Below the pieces are notes generated by a model. The model had not been told where the DNA came from, ran no database searches, and saw only the letters and a program-made list of their open reading frames with translations. A program made the translations under genes and the position numbers. From Affinundibacterium seohonense (lineage in GTDB: Bacteria; Pseudomonadota; Gammaproteobacteria; Burkholderiales; Burkholderiaceae_D): a stretch of DNA of 64,000 nt. The stretch spans positions 62,001 through 126,000 of the forward strand of contig NZ_JACOFW010000005.1 of NCBI RefSeq assembly GCF_014284305.1, given 5' to 3'. Of this stretch, positions 45,523-55,290 are shown one piece after another; position 1 is the first letter of the stretch; each line of letters opens with the position of its first letter.

Positions 45523-47169
45523 ATGATTTCGCTTAACAATTTAGGAATCGGCAAACGCATGGCAATTGGCTTTGGCGTTATGCTGCTCTTGTCAATTTTG
45601 ATTTCTGTCATCGGCGTTTGGCGCCTACAAACCGTGGCCACTGCCACCCGAGAAATGATGCAGGTGCCTCTCGCCAAAGAACGGCTTATCGCCGATTGGT
45701 ATAGCAAAATTGATAGCGCGATTCGACGCACTACCGCCATCGCCAAAAGTACAGATACCTCACTTAGTACCTACTTCAAAGAGGAGTCGGCACAATCATC
45801 CCAAATTTCGGCTGAACTTCAAAAGAAAATCGCACTATTACTTAGCAGTGACGCCGAAAAAGCACTATTTGAAAAACTCGGTGAACAACGCAAACTCTAT
45901 CTTGCATCACGTGATGAAATTGCCAAATTCAAAGCGGCTGGTCAGACTGACGATGCCGACAGAGTATTTAAAGATACCTTTGTTCAAGTTGCTGCAACCT
46001 ACCAAAAAATGGTGAACGATTTACTCAGCATGCAACGTAGTAGTATCGATGCCACAGCAAAAAAAGTGGATGACATTGCAAACACCAGTCGTAACTTAAT
46101 CTTAATTTTGGCTTGCTTGGTCGTGCTGTTTGGCTTGGTGAGTGGATGGCTACTGATAGGAAGTATTGTTGGTCCGATTAATACCGCATTGGACGCTGCA
46201 CGCCGTGTTGCCAGTGGCGATTTGACCGGCGACATTGTTGTGAACTCGACGGATGAGGCGGGTCAACTATTAGAGGCTTTAAAAGTCATGAACAATAATT
46301 TATTGAACATCGTGACGGAAGTACGCAGCGCTACGGATAACATCGTCACTGCGTCATCAGAAATCGCTGCGGGCAATCAAGATTTATCATCGCGAACCGA
46401 AGATCAAGCCAGCTCTCTAGAAGAGACCGCAGCTTCCATGGAAGAACTAACATCGACCGTCAGACAAAATTCTGACAATGCCCGACAAGCCAATCAATTG
46501 TCTCTGTCAGCCTCAGAGGTGGCGGTCAAAGGCGGCAATATGGTCGACCAAGTGATTCACACCATGGAATCCATCAATGATTCTTCGAAAAAAATTGTGG
46601 ACATTATTTCCGTCATCGATGGTATTGCATTTCAAACGAATATTTTGGCTTTAAACGCCGCGGTGGAAGCGGCACGAGCGGGCGAACAGGGACGCGGTTT
46701 CGCTGTTGTGGCGTCTGAAGTGCGTAGTCTGGCACAGCGCTCGGCGGCGGCAGCAAAAGAGATTAAATCTCTGATCAATGACTCAGTGGAGAAAGTAACA
46801 GAGGGCAATTCGCTCGTTGCGAATACCGGTACAACAATGGTTGAAATTGTGAGCGGTGTGAAACGCGTCACCGATATCATCGCCGAGATCAGTAAAGCCA
46901 GCAAAGAGCAAAGCACAGGCATCGATGAAGTCTACAAAGCTGTTGAGCAAATGGATCAAGTCACGCAGCAAAACTCGGCGCTGGTTGAGCAAGCAGCAGC
47001 TGCAGCCGAAGCGTTACAAGATCAAGCCGTGACACTGGCAAAGGTGGTGAGTGCGTTTAAAGTGAATCAAGCAGATATAGGTTTTAATGCAAACGCTAAG
47101 GTCAAACCTGCACGCGCTTCTGCGGTCAGGAATCATGCAGTTGAACCAACTCTACGACGATTGAGTTAA
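45523..47169 (+). CDS. Methyl-accepting chemotaxis protein
   Basis: A 548-residue transmembrane chemoreceptor of the Tsr/Tar class. TM1 is at about 13-33 ([20 protein letters not shown]), with a periplasmic four-helix sensor (about 35-188) and TM2 at 189-212. A HAMP domain ([20 protein letters not shown]) leads to a long signalling coiled coil whose tip is conserved ([40 protein letters not shown]). Methylation helices ([20 protein letters not shown]) are present. The C-terminus lacks the NWETF-type pentapeptide. The ligand is unknown. It is monocistronic, ending at the terminator 47240-47274. Confidence 0.95.
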   Translation: MISLNNLGIGKRMAIGFGVMLLLSILISVIGVWRLQTVATATREMMQVPLAKERLIADWYSKIDSAIRRTTAIAKSTDTSLSTYFKEESAQSSQISAELQKKIALLLSSDAEKALFEKLGEQRKLYLASRDEIAKFKAAGQTDDADRVFKDTFVQVAATYQKMVNDLLSMQRSSIDATAKKVDDIANTSRNLILILACLVVLFGLVSGWLLIGSIVGPINTALDAARRVASGDLTGDIVVNSTDEAGQLLEALKVMNNNLLNIVTEVRSATDNIVTASSEIAAGNQDLSSRTEDQASSLEETAASMEELTSTVRQNSDNARQANQLSLSASEVAVKGGNMVDQVIHTMESINDSSKKIVDIISVIDGIAFQTNILALNAAVEAARAGEQGRGFAVVASEVRSLAQRSAAAAKEIKSLINDSVEKVTEGNSLVANTGTTMVEIVSGVKRVTDIIAEISKASKEQSTGIDEVYKAVEQMDQVTQQNSALVEQAAAAAEALQDQAVTLAKVVSAFKVNQADIGFNANAKVKPARASAVRNHAVEPTLRRLS

Positions 47170-47239
47170 GAAGCCATATTGGTTTTTTTCCCTATGCTCA
47201 CGATGCCAAAATAATAGCTGTCGACGCAAGCCTGATCTA

Positions 47240-47274
47240 AAAAAAAACACCATGTTCAGCATGGTGTTTTTTTT
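47240..47274. terminator. Bidirectional rho-independent terminator
   Basis: An A run, ACACCATG, loop TTCAG, CATGGTGT and a T run. It lies between the convergent chemoreceptor and slyD-like genes and can serve both. Confidence 0.93.
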
Positions 47275-47292
47275 CGGGAAATCTCACCACGA

Positions 47293-47766
47293 TTAATGGT
47301 GATGACCATGTTCTCCGTGGACATGACCATGTGCGACTTCTTCTGGTGTCGCAGCACGGATATCTAACACGTGCACGCTGACTTTTAAAGAACTACCTGC
47401 GAGTGGGTGATTGCCATCTAACATGACTTGATCACCTTTGACTTTGAGAACGGTATACACAGTCTCTTCACCCGCATCGTTATAGCCTTGCATCGACGCA
47501 CCAACTTTGACGCCTGGCGGAAAATCTTTTTTGGAAATCGTTCTGAGCAGGCTTTCATCACGTTCACCGAATGCATCTTCTGGTGTCAGGCTCATATTCG
47601 CCTTAAAGCCAATTTCCTGCCCTTGCAGAGCTTCTTCGATTTTTGGTAACAGATTGTCGTAACCATGCAAGTACGCGACTGGGGTTTTGCCGTTTTCGAG
47701 GACTTTGCCTTTGCCGTCAACGACGGTGAGGCGGATAGTAACGGCGCTGTCTTTATCTATGATCAT
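47293..47766 (-). CDS. slyD: SlyD-like FKBP-type peptidyl-prolyl isomerase
   Basis: A 157-residue cytosolic FKBP of the SlyD class, combining prolyl isomerase and chaperone functions. The FKBP part spans residues 5-70 and 120-145 (VTIRLTVVDGKGKVLENG, YLHGYDNLLPKIEEALQGQE). The chaperone insert-in-flap domain lies between (SLTPEDAFGERDESLLRTIS, VMLDGNHPLAGSSLKVSVHV). The C-terminal tail is His-rich (HGHVHGEHGHHH) and should bind nickel or other metals. No hydrogenase or urease genes are nearby. Confidence 0.93.
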   Translation of the reverse strand: MIIDKDSAVTIRLTVVDGKGKVLENGKTPVAYLHGYDNLLPKIEEALQGQEIGFKANMSLTPEDAFGERDESLLRTISKKDFPPGVKVGASMQGYNDAGEETVYTVLKVKGDQVMLDGNHPLAGSSLKVSVHVLDIRAATPEEVAHGHVHGEHGHHH

Positions 47767-48038
47767 GATGCTGGTCTCAGTTTTTAAATAGGAAAACGCG
47801 GTATCTTAACCTAAGACGTAAAGACGAGGTGACTTCCTGCCTGTTTGCGTGTGATTAGGGTGTGATTTACGTGTAATGCTGTGTATTCTTTATCGTATTT
47901 TCAACTTGCTATGCAGCGGTCCAAAGAGCGACTGATTGGCATACTACTTGCTAACTTTTCTAAACATTCGGAAAAGCCTGGACTTACCCAGTCTGCAGGT
48001 GTATCCGCGAATGTAGCCCATAGCGCAAGGAGAAAACC

Positions 48039-50162
48039 ATGCAAGATCACGCCCCAAAAGCTTCCAACAAAGACCACCCAATCAAAGATCGAATTGAGCA
48101 AATCGCCGCCGAGCGTGATGCCAGGCCGAATATCTTAATGATTATGGTAGATCAATTATGCTACCCAAGTAGTGCTGCCAGTAGTGCTGCCGACCGTGCT
48201 GCCGATCAGGGTGGTTTCGCACCCGATATCAAATCTATTTTGTCGTTTGTTGATAGTTTGGAAGGCAATGAATTTGTTCAGCACTATCCGGGATTTTGTA
48301 AGCTACGCGAGTACGCGACCGTGTTCACCGATCACACCATTGCGGAATCCGCTTGTATTCCTAGCCGCGCCAGCATCATGACGGGGCAATACGGACCACG
48401 TACTGGTGTGACGCAGACCGATGGTTTGTTTAAAAATGGTGATGCTTCCAACTTTCCGTGGCTACCCGCCAATGGTGCGCCGACAGCGGGAGACTACTTC
48501 CGTGAGCTCGGTTATTCCACGCATTATTTTGGTAAATGGCATGTCAGTGATCCGGCCGATCACACTTTGCAGGCATATGGCTTTGGTGATTGGGAAATGT
48601 CCTGGCCTGAGCCACATGGGTCGTTGACGAATAACATGGGTGTGTATCGCGATTATCAGTTTGCGGATCTGGCTTGTTCTTTCTTGCGTCGTCGTGGACT
48701 GGGCGTGCCGTATTCTCGTGCTAGCAGCACTGCTGGTGACCATCATCCGAATCAAAGTTTTGTGCCCACGCCTGCGCCATTTTTTGCAGTGTGCTCCTTT
48801 ACCAATCCCCATGATATTGCGACCTATCCAACTTTGCCTCGAGCATTGATGCCAGCGGTTCCCGATGCGAATGTGAGCTTACGAGAATTGATTGGGCCTG
48901 GGGGCTCGGTGCCAATCCCAACGCAGGGAACAGTCAGCGCGGTACCGCAAGATGGCACATTCCGTGTTCCTTTAAATCCAACGGGATTGCCGCAACATTG
49001 CGCGACCGCGACTTCAACGCAAAACGAAAACCTACTGAATAACAAACCACGCGCGCAATTTGATGCTTCTTACAAAGTGGCTTTGGGATTAGCTGCCAAG
49101 ACGGGTTTAGCAGCGGCGCAAGGCAAAGGTGGATCGCCGGAGGATGTGCTGGAAAATGCGGTAAAAGCGACGCTGGCATCGACCATTCCATTTCAATTGC
49201 AAAAGCATGCAGACGCCGCGTCCGTGGGCTTTTTGCAGTATTACGCGTATATGATTTCGATGGTGGACCGACATATTTTGAATGTACTGACAACACTGGA
49301 ACAAGCCGGCCTGCGTGAGAACACCATCGTGGTATTCGTCTCTGACCACGGTGAATTTGGCGCCGCGCACGGTATGCAGATTGAGAAATGGCATGGTGCT
49401 TATCAAGAGGTGGTGCATGTCCCATTTTTGATTTGTTCACCGACGTATAACACCGCGGCCGATGCGCCAATTGCCATTGATGCACAGACCAGCCACATTG
49501 ACCTGTTGCCGACCTTATTGGCACTGAGCGGCGCGCAGCAAGAACAAATCGAACGTGCTCGCCGCAATCTTGCCAAGACGCATAAAGCCGCCCCTTTACC
49601 CGGCGCCAATCTTTTACCAGTGATGGCGGCTGGCCAAGGTCCTGTTTGCAATCCCGATGGTAGTGAACGACTAGGCGTCTTGTTTGCGACGGATGACATG
49701 ATTACTGAGCCACTGCCTATGGATGACGATCCGCATAATCAAGCATCGTGGCAGCAATATGCGGTGTACGCAACGACAGTGGAATTATTACGCACTGAGC
49801 CAACAGCAAATTCCACCCATCCTTATGTACCCGAACTGACTGCCGGTCCAGTTGTGCAACCCGCACACGTAAGGGCCTTACGCTCGGCGGAGTGGAAACT
49901 GGTGCGCTATTGTGATCCTTGGAGCGAACGGCCAGTCGCGGATCAATGGGAACTGTACAATTTACGTCTTGATCCGGTGGAAGCAATTAACTTGCTGGTG
50001 TATGACGGCGTATTTCCCACGCCGATTGATCATTTGCCGGGTGAGCTGAATGCTAAGTTGGTGATCAATATCGCCGAGAATTTGCGGGCAGAATTAGCCA
50101 GACAAGAAGCGCATTTGCTATCGCCCTATCCTAGTCAATATCCGAGTGCGAGCTTGATTTAG
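48039..50162 (+). CDS. Sulfatase-family hydrolase
   Basis: A 707-residue enzyme of the type I sulfatase / alkaline-phosphatase superfamily. NILMIMVDQL (31-40) supplies the metal Asp. The active-site motif C106-I-P-S-R-A-S-I-M-T-G fits CxPSR, where Cys becomes formylglycine. HYFGKWHVSD and VVFVSDHGEFGAAHGMQIEK (metal Asp-His) are present. There is no signal peptide, so it appears cytosolic. It is longer than usual, with inserts around residues 45-75 (SSAASSAADRAAD) and 270-340. AAGGAG precedes the ATG. No formylglycine-generating enzyme gene is in the window. The substrate is unknown. Confidence 0.92.
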   Translation: MQDHAPKASNKDHPIKDRIEQIAAERDARPNILMIMVDQLCYPSSAASSAADRAADQGGFAPDIKSILSFVDSLEGNEFVQHYPGFCKLREYATVFTDHTIAESACIPSRASIMTGQYGPRTGVTQTDGLFKNGDASNFPWLPANGAPTAGDYFRELGYSTHYFGKWHVSDPADHTLQAYGFGDWEMSWPEPHGSLTNNMGVYRDYQFADLACSFLRRRGLGVPYSRASSTAGDHHPNQSFVPTPAPFFAVCSFTNPHDIATYPTLPRALMPAVPDANVSLRELIGPGGSVPIPTQGTVSAVPQDGTFRVPLNPTGLPQHCATATSTQNENLLNNKPRAQFDASYKVALGLAAKTGLAAAQGKGGSPEDVLENAVKATLASTIPFQLQKHADAASVGFLQYYAYMISMVDRHILNVLTTLEQAGLRENTIVVFVSDHGEFGAAHGMQIEKWHGAYQEVVHVPFLICSPTYNTAADAPIAIDAQTSHIDLLPTLLALSGAQQEQIERARRNLAKTHKAAPLPGANLLPVMAAGQGPVCNPDGSERLGVLFATDDMITEPLPMDDDPHNQASWQQYAVYATTVELLRTEPTANSTHPYVPELTAGPVVQPAHVRALRSAEWKLVRYCDPWSERPVADQWELYNLRLDPVEAINLLVYDGVFPTPIDHLPGELNAKLVINIAENLRAELARQEAHLLSPYPSQYPSASLI

Positions 50163-50241
50163 ATAACACTTCTTTCCCTTGAAAGCCAAGGTATCGACGC
50201 GAGTTCTATTCGAGCGTAAATGACGCCCCCACAACCCTCTT

Positions 50242-50272
50242 CTGGTCACACCGGACTTGATCCGGTGTCCAG
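50242..50272. other. Inverted repeat downstream of the sulfatase
   Basis: CTGG-tc-ACACCGGA, loop CTTGA, TCCGGTGT-cc-AG. An 8-bp perfect core 80 bases after the sulfatase stop, without a T run. It is of a common betaproteobacterial intergenic type and may stabilise the 3' end of the transcript. Confidence 0.6.
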
Positions 50273-50348
50273 AGTTTACCTTTAAGTCTATCACTCCTAA
50301 TCGCTTACATAGACAGCCGTCGAATTAAGTTAGGATGGTTAGCGCAAA

Positions 50349-50918
50349 TCAAATTGTAGCAGTCCAGGTAGCCCGTTCGATATGACATGGCGCTAGCAAT
50401 AAATGCGCTAATTGGTCGATATCCTGTGTTTGCATTTGCGTTGCGAACTCGGCTAAACGAGCATCGTTGGCCGTACTGAGTGCAGCGATCAAATCACGTG
50501 CCACGTCGCGTGCTACCGGTCTTCCTTCTTCATACTGTGGACTACCTTTAAAGTGCGACAACAAATGCTCCCTATAATTTTGATACAAAGCACTGCTGGT
50601 AGCTGCTTCTAGCCTAGCCTTTTTGGCGGCAATCTCCGCATCCATTTCAGCATCGGTTTGGCAATAACGCATTTTTTCAGCATCATCCCAATGTGGCGTG
50701 TCACCATGCTGTTCCCGCAGAATCGCCATCGAGCGCGAATCTAAATCTATCTGCGATTGGGTATGAATATCTTTGAACACATGCACCAAATGTTTGCCCT
50801 CACCCTGAGTCCCCTTGTAACGCATATCGGCAGCGACACGGCGCGGATTAAAACGGAACTGACGGCTGCAAGTAAGTACCAACAGGTCCATTAAGGCTGC
50901 GATTTTCTTGGGATTCAT
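50349..50918 (-). CDS. Hypothetical protein
   Basis: A 189-residue soluble, charged protein, mostly helical by appearance, with no signal peptide or membrane segment. It begins MNPKKIAALMDLLVLTCSRQ and has an Ala/Glu/Lys-rich middle (DAEMDAEIAAKKARLEA) and a Trp near the C-terminus. I do not recognise the family. Plus-strand bases 50917-50940 read on the minus strand as TCAAGGATAATC before the ATG, giving a fair ribosome binding site. It stands alone, convergent with the sulfatase. Confidence 0.7.
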   Translation of the reverse strand: MNPKKIAALMDLLVLTCSRQFRFNPRRVAADMRYKGTQGEGKHLVHVFKDIHTQSQIDLDSRSMAILREQHGDTPHWDDAEKMRYCQTDAEMDAEIAAKKARLEAATSSALYQNYREHLLSHFKGSPQYEEGRPVARDVARDLIAALSTANDARLAEFATQMQTQDIDQLAHLLLAPCHIERATWTATI

Positions 50919-51235
50919 AGATTATCCTTGAGGTGAGGATCAAAACAAAAATTTGTTCTTCGTGGATGAAGAACCGGATGTGCCAAGCGTGTGACACATG
51001 AAGATTGGATACTCACTATACGTGAATTTCCTCCTCACTCTGCGATTTAAATTTTGCAGTATTTGCGGTGCAAGGGCAGGAGTGTCTTCGACTAGCGTTT
51101 TGACTGCCTAATTTCTAATTCTGGAGTCGATTAATCACGAATTTCAACAACATGCGGTATCAACAAGTCCTAAAAGAAACAAGTGTGATTTTTTTAGGAA
51201 AATCCTTCACTGATAAAATCCTACGAGTCGTTGCA

Positions 51236-51283
51236 CCAATAGAAAACGGCAGCTAATTTTGATTTAGCTGCCGTTTCTATTGG
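51236..51283. other. Long near-perfect inverted repeat
   Basis: CCAATAGAAAACGGCAGCTAA, a 7-base loop, TTAGCTGCCGTTTCTATTGG: a 20-bp stem with one bulged A, sited 44 bases past the stop of the Ala-rich gene (minus strand). There is no strong T run on either side, so it is either a weak terminator or a structured 3' end. Elsewhere 50919-51235 holds nothing I can support. Confidence 0.75.
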
Positions 51284-51326
51284 TTCTCATTTACTGCCAA
51301 ATTACATGGCCTCAACGATTATTCAA

Positions 51327-51692
51327 TTACATTTTTTTACTAGCTGCCGAAGCTGCGGATGCCGCGGACGCTGCAGGAGCAGCTGGTGCTGCGGCTGGCG
51401 CTGCTGACGCCGCAGACGCTGCTGCTGCCCCCACTGCCGCTCCAGATTTCGTCACAGGAGCGTGCTGACGCTTACCACTTGCCATACCAGTCGCAACATC
51501 GCGTGGCGCCTTCACTGCACTCGCTGCTGCGCTAGCTGATGCGGCAGGCGCTGCTGCTTTGGCTGAATCTGCTTTACTTGCCGCTGCGGCTTCAACTTTT
51601 GCTGCAGGCGCTGGGGTTTGTGCCATAGCTGTGCCCATAGTGATTGTGGCAACCGCAACTGTCATCATGAATTTGTTCATTGAGTTTTTCAT
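51327..51692 (-). CDS. Alanine-rich exported protein
   Basis: A 121-residue low-complexity protein with a signal peptide (MKNSMNKFMMTVAVATITMG, then TAMAQ). The mature part is more than half Ala, with Ser and Pro: ASAAASAVKAP, AAAASAASAAPAAAPAAP, repeats of SAA, ending SKKM. A short less biased segment (RDVATGMASGKRQHAPVTKS) lies in the middle. Ala/Pro-rich exported proteins can be cell-wall spacers or histone-like in other settings, but nothing specific can be claimed. The start has a GGAAGC site upstream. The hairpin at 51236-51283 follows the gene. Confidence 0.72.
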   Translation of the reverse strand: MKNSMNKFMMTVAVATITMGTAMAQTPAPAAKVEAAAASKADSAKAAAPAASASAAASAVKAPRDVATGMASGKRQHAPVTKSGAAVGAAAASAASAAPAAAPAAPAASAASAASAASKKM

Positions 51693-51848
51693 TTTGCTTC
51701 CAATCTTAAAGTTTGTATGTGCCGTAGAAAATCGCTACGTGTGTCCATAACGAGGTGGTTTGCAAAGCTGTTGACACACACAGAAAATTTTTTTGTTTTG
51801 ATCGAGCAATGACTTTTCCAGATTGAAGCGTAGAAAGCAAACCTAGGA

Positions 51849-53185
51849 TCACGCCGACCTTTGACGTTTATGCCAATACTGCATAAAGAAAAAGATCGGC
51901 AAACTAAACGCGCCCAAGACCAATACCCACATCATGGACTCCGCACCAACACCATAAAACACCCACAAACAATACAAACTAGCCAGTACCGCGCCCAGCG
52001 GTAAAATCACCGACGACGGACTAAGACCGTCTAGACGACGCAGATACCATAATTTCAATAAGCCTAAAGCAGCGATCAAATACAAAGGCATATTCGCGGC
52101 AGTCACCATCACACTTAAAAAGGTAAATCCCTGAGCTAAGCTTCGACTATAGTTCATCGCAATCATAATGCTTGCCAAAATACCGGTGAGAATTAGAGCA
52201 GCTGCTGGCGCACCACGCGCACTTTGTTGTTTTAAGAATTCTGGAAAGACACCATGATTCGCCATCGACACCGTCATCTCACCTGCGATCATGGTCCAAC
52301 CATTCAATGCACCCAGCCCACTAATTATCACAAACAAGGCCACCCACATACCAGCATCGGCATTCAGATAACGATGAAACAGATCAACAAAAGGCGCATT
52401 CGATACCGTCAATTCCGCCTGCGGAATCAGTAATAACGGAATCGCCGATACGCCGATATAAATTAACGCGGTAATGATGGTACCGAACATCGTGGCACGG
52501 GGAATCGTGGTTTCAGGGTCGACGACTTTACCCGCAGGAATGGTGGCACTCTCGACCCCTAGCATCGCGAATAAGGCAATCGTTCCTGCCGCCGCACTCG
52601 CTTCTAAACTAATCGGCGTACGCGGCAATTGCGCAGTAAACACACCTGGATCTGCCAGCAACAAATATAAGCCCAGCACCAGCACCGCAAGCATGGGCAG
52701 TAATTTCAAAATCGTCGTCATCAACTGCACTTGCCCTGAGGTTTGCAAACCACGTAAATTGATCAGCACAAACACCCAGATCAAGGTAATTGCCAAAGCA
52801 GGAGCGAGATACCAGGTCGCTGCAATAGCCGGGAACAGGCTACTCAGATAGCCAACGATACCGATCGCCAATGTCGAGTTGGTGATACATACCGACACCC
52901 AATAACACCACAAAATAAAGAAGGCGAAAACATTACCAAACGCGATTCTGGTATAGGCATAGGGGCCGTCGGCCTGAGGAAATGCCCGGGCAAAAAATTA
53001 GCAAAGACGTGCGCGACAAAAATGCAGCCAAATAAAGTGACGGCCCAACCGATGAACGCATTCATCCCATATGGCGCGAGCGAGGCTGGTAGCATAAAAA
53101 TTCCCATGCCGATCACATTGCCAATAATGAGTGCCGTACACATCCAAAAACCCATCGGTTTGTTTTGATTTTTTGAAGACACGGG
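51849..53185 (-). pseudogene. APC-family amino-acid permease, frameshifted
   Basis: An AdiC-like amino-acid transporter split by a +1 frameshift. The N-terminal frame, from a GTG at 53185 with AAGGA upstream (PMGFWMCTALIIGNVIGMGI, FMLPASLAPYG, then VAHVFAN), breaks at a six-A homopolymer (52992-52997 on the plus strand). Dropping one base continues as FARAFPQADGPYAYTRIAFG into the second frame, which runs through 10 or so membrane segments to 51849 (TIALFAMLGVESATIPAGKV; GLGALNGWTMIAGEM). The joined product is about 445 residues, the family length. It could be a sequencing error, a phase-variable gene or a true pseudogene. The substrate is unknown. Confidence 0.85.
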
Positions 53186-53450
53186 TTTTCCTTGAAAAGT
53201 CATTGCCTTTAGCAGACCGAGGCAATATGAATAAAAGCGGCAGTCTGTGCATGCTACTGGCTTCACCACACCGCGACCAGTAAAGTCGCGTTTTGTTGGT
53301 AAATGACATCACAAGAATCGAAGCGTCAAGTATCACCAAAGCACGCCATCACGATTGCAAGGCCATTGTCCTGACATCGCCAAGGAAAAAAATCCCAGAA
53401 AGAAAGGCTAATATCTAATAGAATTCGCGTCTATTGAACTACTTTTTTAT

Positions 53451-54611
53451 TTGGTAATTGGAAACAAATTGGAACTATTAAATATCGATTGTCTGGGCAA
53501 GCCGCTCAGACTGGAAGGCTCACTGGCGGGTTGGCAACAATTATTTTGGGATAACAACTTAGTCTCACAAAAAAATGCCAGTGCTGACAATGAAGGCTTA
53601 CATGCGCATGAATTTGAAGTACGGGTGACATCTGGCGCCGAGAATCAAGATATGGGTGCAAATGATAGTGCGATTACGCCGTCGCCAATCACCAAGACGC
53701 TGATCATTCGCCTCGAGAGTGATCTTCAATGGCAACCGTTTTCCATCACCTATCGTCTGTTAGTGAACGATGAGATGGTCGCCGAAGGCAAGCGAGACAC
53801 CAAAGATATCGAGAGGCAGGTGCGTACCGTTGAAGTGGTGGCGCCACAAAAATTCAGCTTACTCGGACTGGCCTCACTCGGATTTAAATTACTCAAAAGT
53901 GCCAAGATCATCAAAGTCTTGTTGGCTGGTGCGAGTCTAGCGGCCTATTCTTGGTTGTTCTCATTTCAATTTGCTGTCGCATTGATCGCTTGCCTGATGG
54001 TGCATGAGTATGGACATATTCGTGCCATGCAATATTTCGGGATGAAAACCAAGGGCATTTACATCATTCCATTTCTGGGCGGTCTGGCGTTATCGGACGA
54101 TAAAATTAATACGCGTTGGCAGGATGTGACGATCTCGATTATGGGACCGGTGTTTGGTCTACTACTGTCACTGGTCTTAATGCTGGTGTACTGGATGACG
54201 GGGAATATTTTCTTTGCCGGACTAGCGAATTTCAATGCCCTAATTAATTTGATTAACTTGCTACCTATCTTGCCCTTGGATGGTGGTCATATTCTCAAGA
54301 GCATAGGCTTTTCCATCAATGGTAAATTTGGCTTGGTGGCGATGGCAATTGGATCGGCAATCGGTATTTTCGGTAGCTACACCTTGGGATTAAGTTTTCT
54401 GGCTTTCTTTATGCTCATCGGTACCGTTGAAATTGCGATGGAATGGAAGTTGCGTCATCAAAGTCATCTGTTGCCGCTGGATCGTTATGGACAGATTTTC
54501 TCAAGCATCTGGTATGTGATCACGGTCGCCGCCTTGGTCGCAATCATGTGGTATTTCGCCCATAGTGGTGATGAAGTTTTATCGACACCGATGAAGATTC
54601 TGCGAAGTTAA
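53451..54611 (+). CDS. M50-family (site-2-protease-like) membrane metalloprotease
   Basis: A 386-residue membrane protein. The first 135 residues are soluble and beta-rich; then come about six membrane segments. The zinc motif HEYGH lies at 185-189 within CLMVHEYGHIRAM, and the third ligand region LLPILPLDGGHILKSIG is the M50 NPxDGG-like motif with Asn replaced by Leu. There is no PDZ domain. The start is uncertain: TTG 53451 is given; TTG 53469 has a slightly better upstream site. It presumably cleaves within membranes; the substrate is unknown. The DUF6265 gene follows after 36 bases and may be co-transcribed. Confidence 0.86.
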   Translation: MVIGNKLELLNIDCLGKPLRLEGSLAGWQQLFWDNNLVSQKNASADNEGLHAHEFEVRVTSGAENQDMGANDSAITPSPITKTLIIRLESDLQWQPFSITYRLLVNDEMVAEGKRDTKDIERQVRTVEVVAPQKFSLLGLASLGFKLLKSAKIIKVLLAGASLAAYSWLFSFQFAVALIACLMVHEYGHIRAMQYFGMKTKGIYIIPFLGGLALSDDKINTRWQDVTISIMGPVFGLLLSLVLMLVYWMTGNIFFAGLANFNALINLINLLPILPLDGGHILKSIGFSINGKFGLVAMAIGSAIGIFGSYTLGLSFLAFFMLIGTVEIAMEWKLRHQSHLLPLDRYGQIFSSIWYVITVAALVAIMWYFAHSGDEVLSTPMKILRS

Positions 54612-54647
54612 ACATCAACAAGATCTGAACACAACAGGGAGAAAATA

Positions 54648-55181
54648 ATGGCTAGTCTGCGTGCGATTATCATTTGCACCGCATTAATGCTTTGCGGTTT
54701 TCTCCCTGTCCATGCAAACGCACAGGAGCACGCAAGACCCACAGTCGCAGGGATCGATTTACAAAACCTGCGCTGGATCGTGGGCGATTGGCAGTCTAGC
54801 CAAGGGAAACAAACGATCGATGAACATTGGTCGTTAGCGGGAGATTCTTTACTTGGCATATCCCGTAGCGTAGAAGAAAACCGCAGCAAAGCGGTCGAGT
54901 TATTGCTTATCGAAAAACAAGACAATGACTACCTATTGCGCTTACGATTTTTTGGCCCGGCAATAGAAAAAGCAACGCGCGGCAAAGATCAGCCACTGCG
55001 CCTCAAAGTTGTGCAAGCGGATGGAGAAAAATTGCTTTGTGAAGGCATCGATGCGGAAACTGGCACGACCGTAATTTATACAAATTTAAGTCCGCTCAGC
55101 ATGATTGCACAGATCAGAAAAATCCGTGATGGCGCGGTAGTCTGGCAAGAGGATTATGTATTCAAACGCATGCCGCAGTAA
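54648..55181 (+). CDS. Exported DUF6265-family protein
   Basis: A 177-residue protein with a signal peptide (MASLRAIIICTALMLCGFLP, cleaved near ANAQ). The mature part has the DUF6265 pattern: LQNLRWIVGDWQSSQ, DEHWSLAGDSLLGISRSVEE and VELLLIEKQDNDYLLRLRFF. This is a lipocalin-like beta-barrel of unknown function in the periplasm. AGGGAG precedes the ATG. It follows the M50 protease by 36 bases. Confidence 0.82.
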   Translation: MASLRAIIICTALMLCGFLPVHANAQEHARPTVAGIDLQNLRWIVGDWQSSQGKQTIDEHWSLAGDSLLGISRSVEENRSKAVELLLIEKQDNDYLLRLRFFGPAIEKATRGKDQPLRLKVVQADGEKLLCEGIDAETGTTVIYTNLSPLSMIAQIRKIRDGAVVWQEDYVFKRMPQ

Positions 55182-55290
55182 CTCATCTCTTCGCAAACCC
55201 GTAACAACTTCAACACTGATTAGATAGCATCCGAGGTTTCCTATGTGCAGTCGTGCCGGAGGCAATCCGACACGACGATAGAACATTCTC

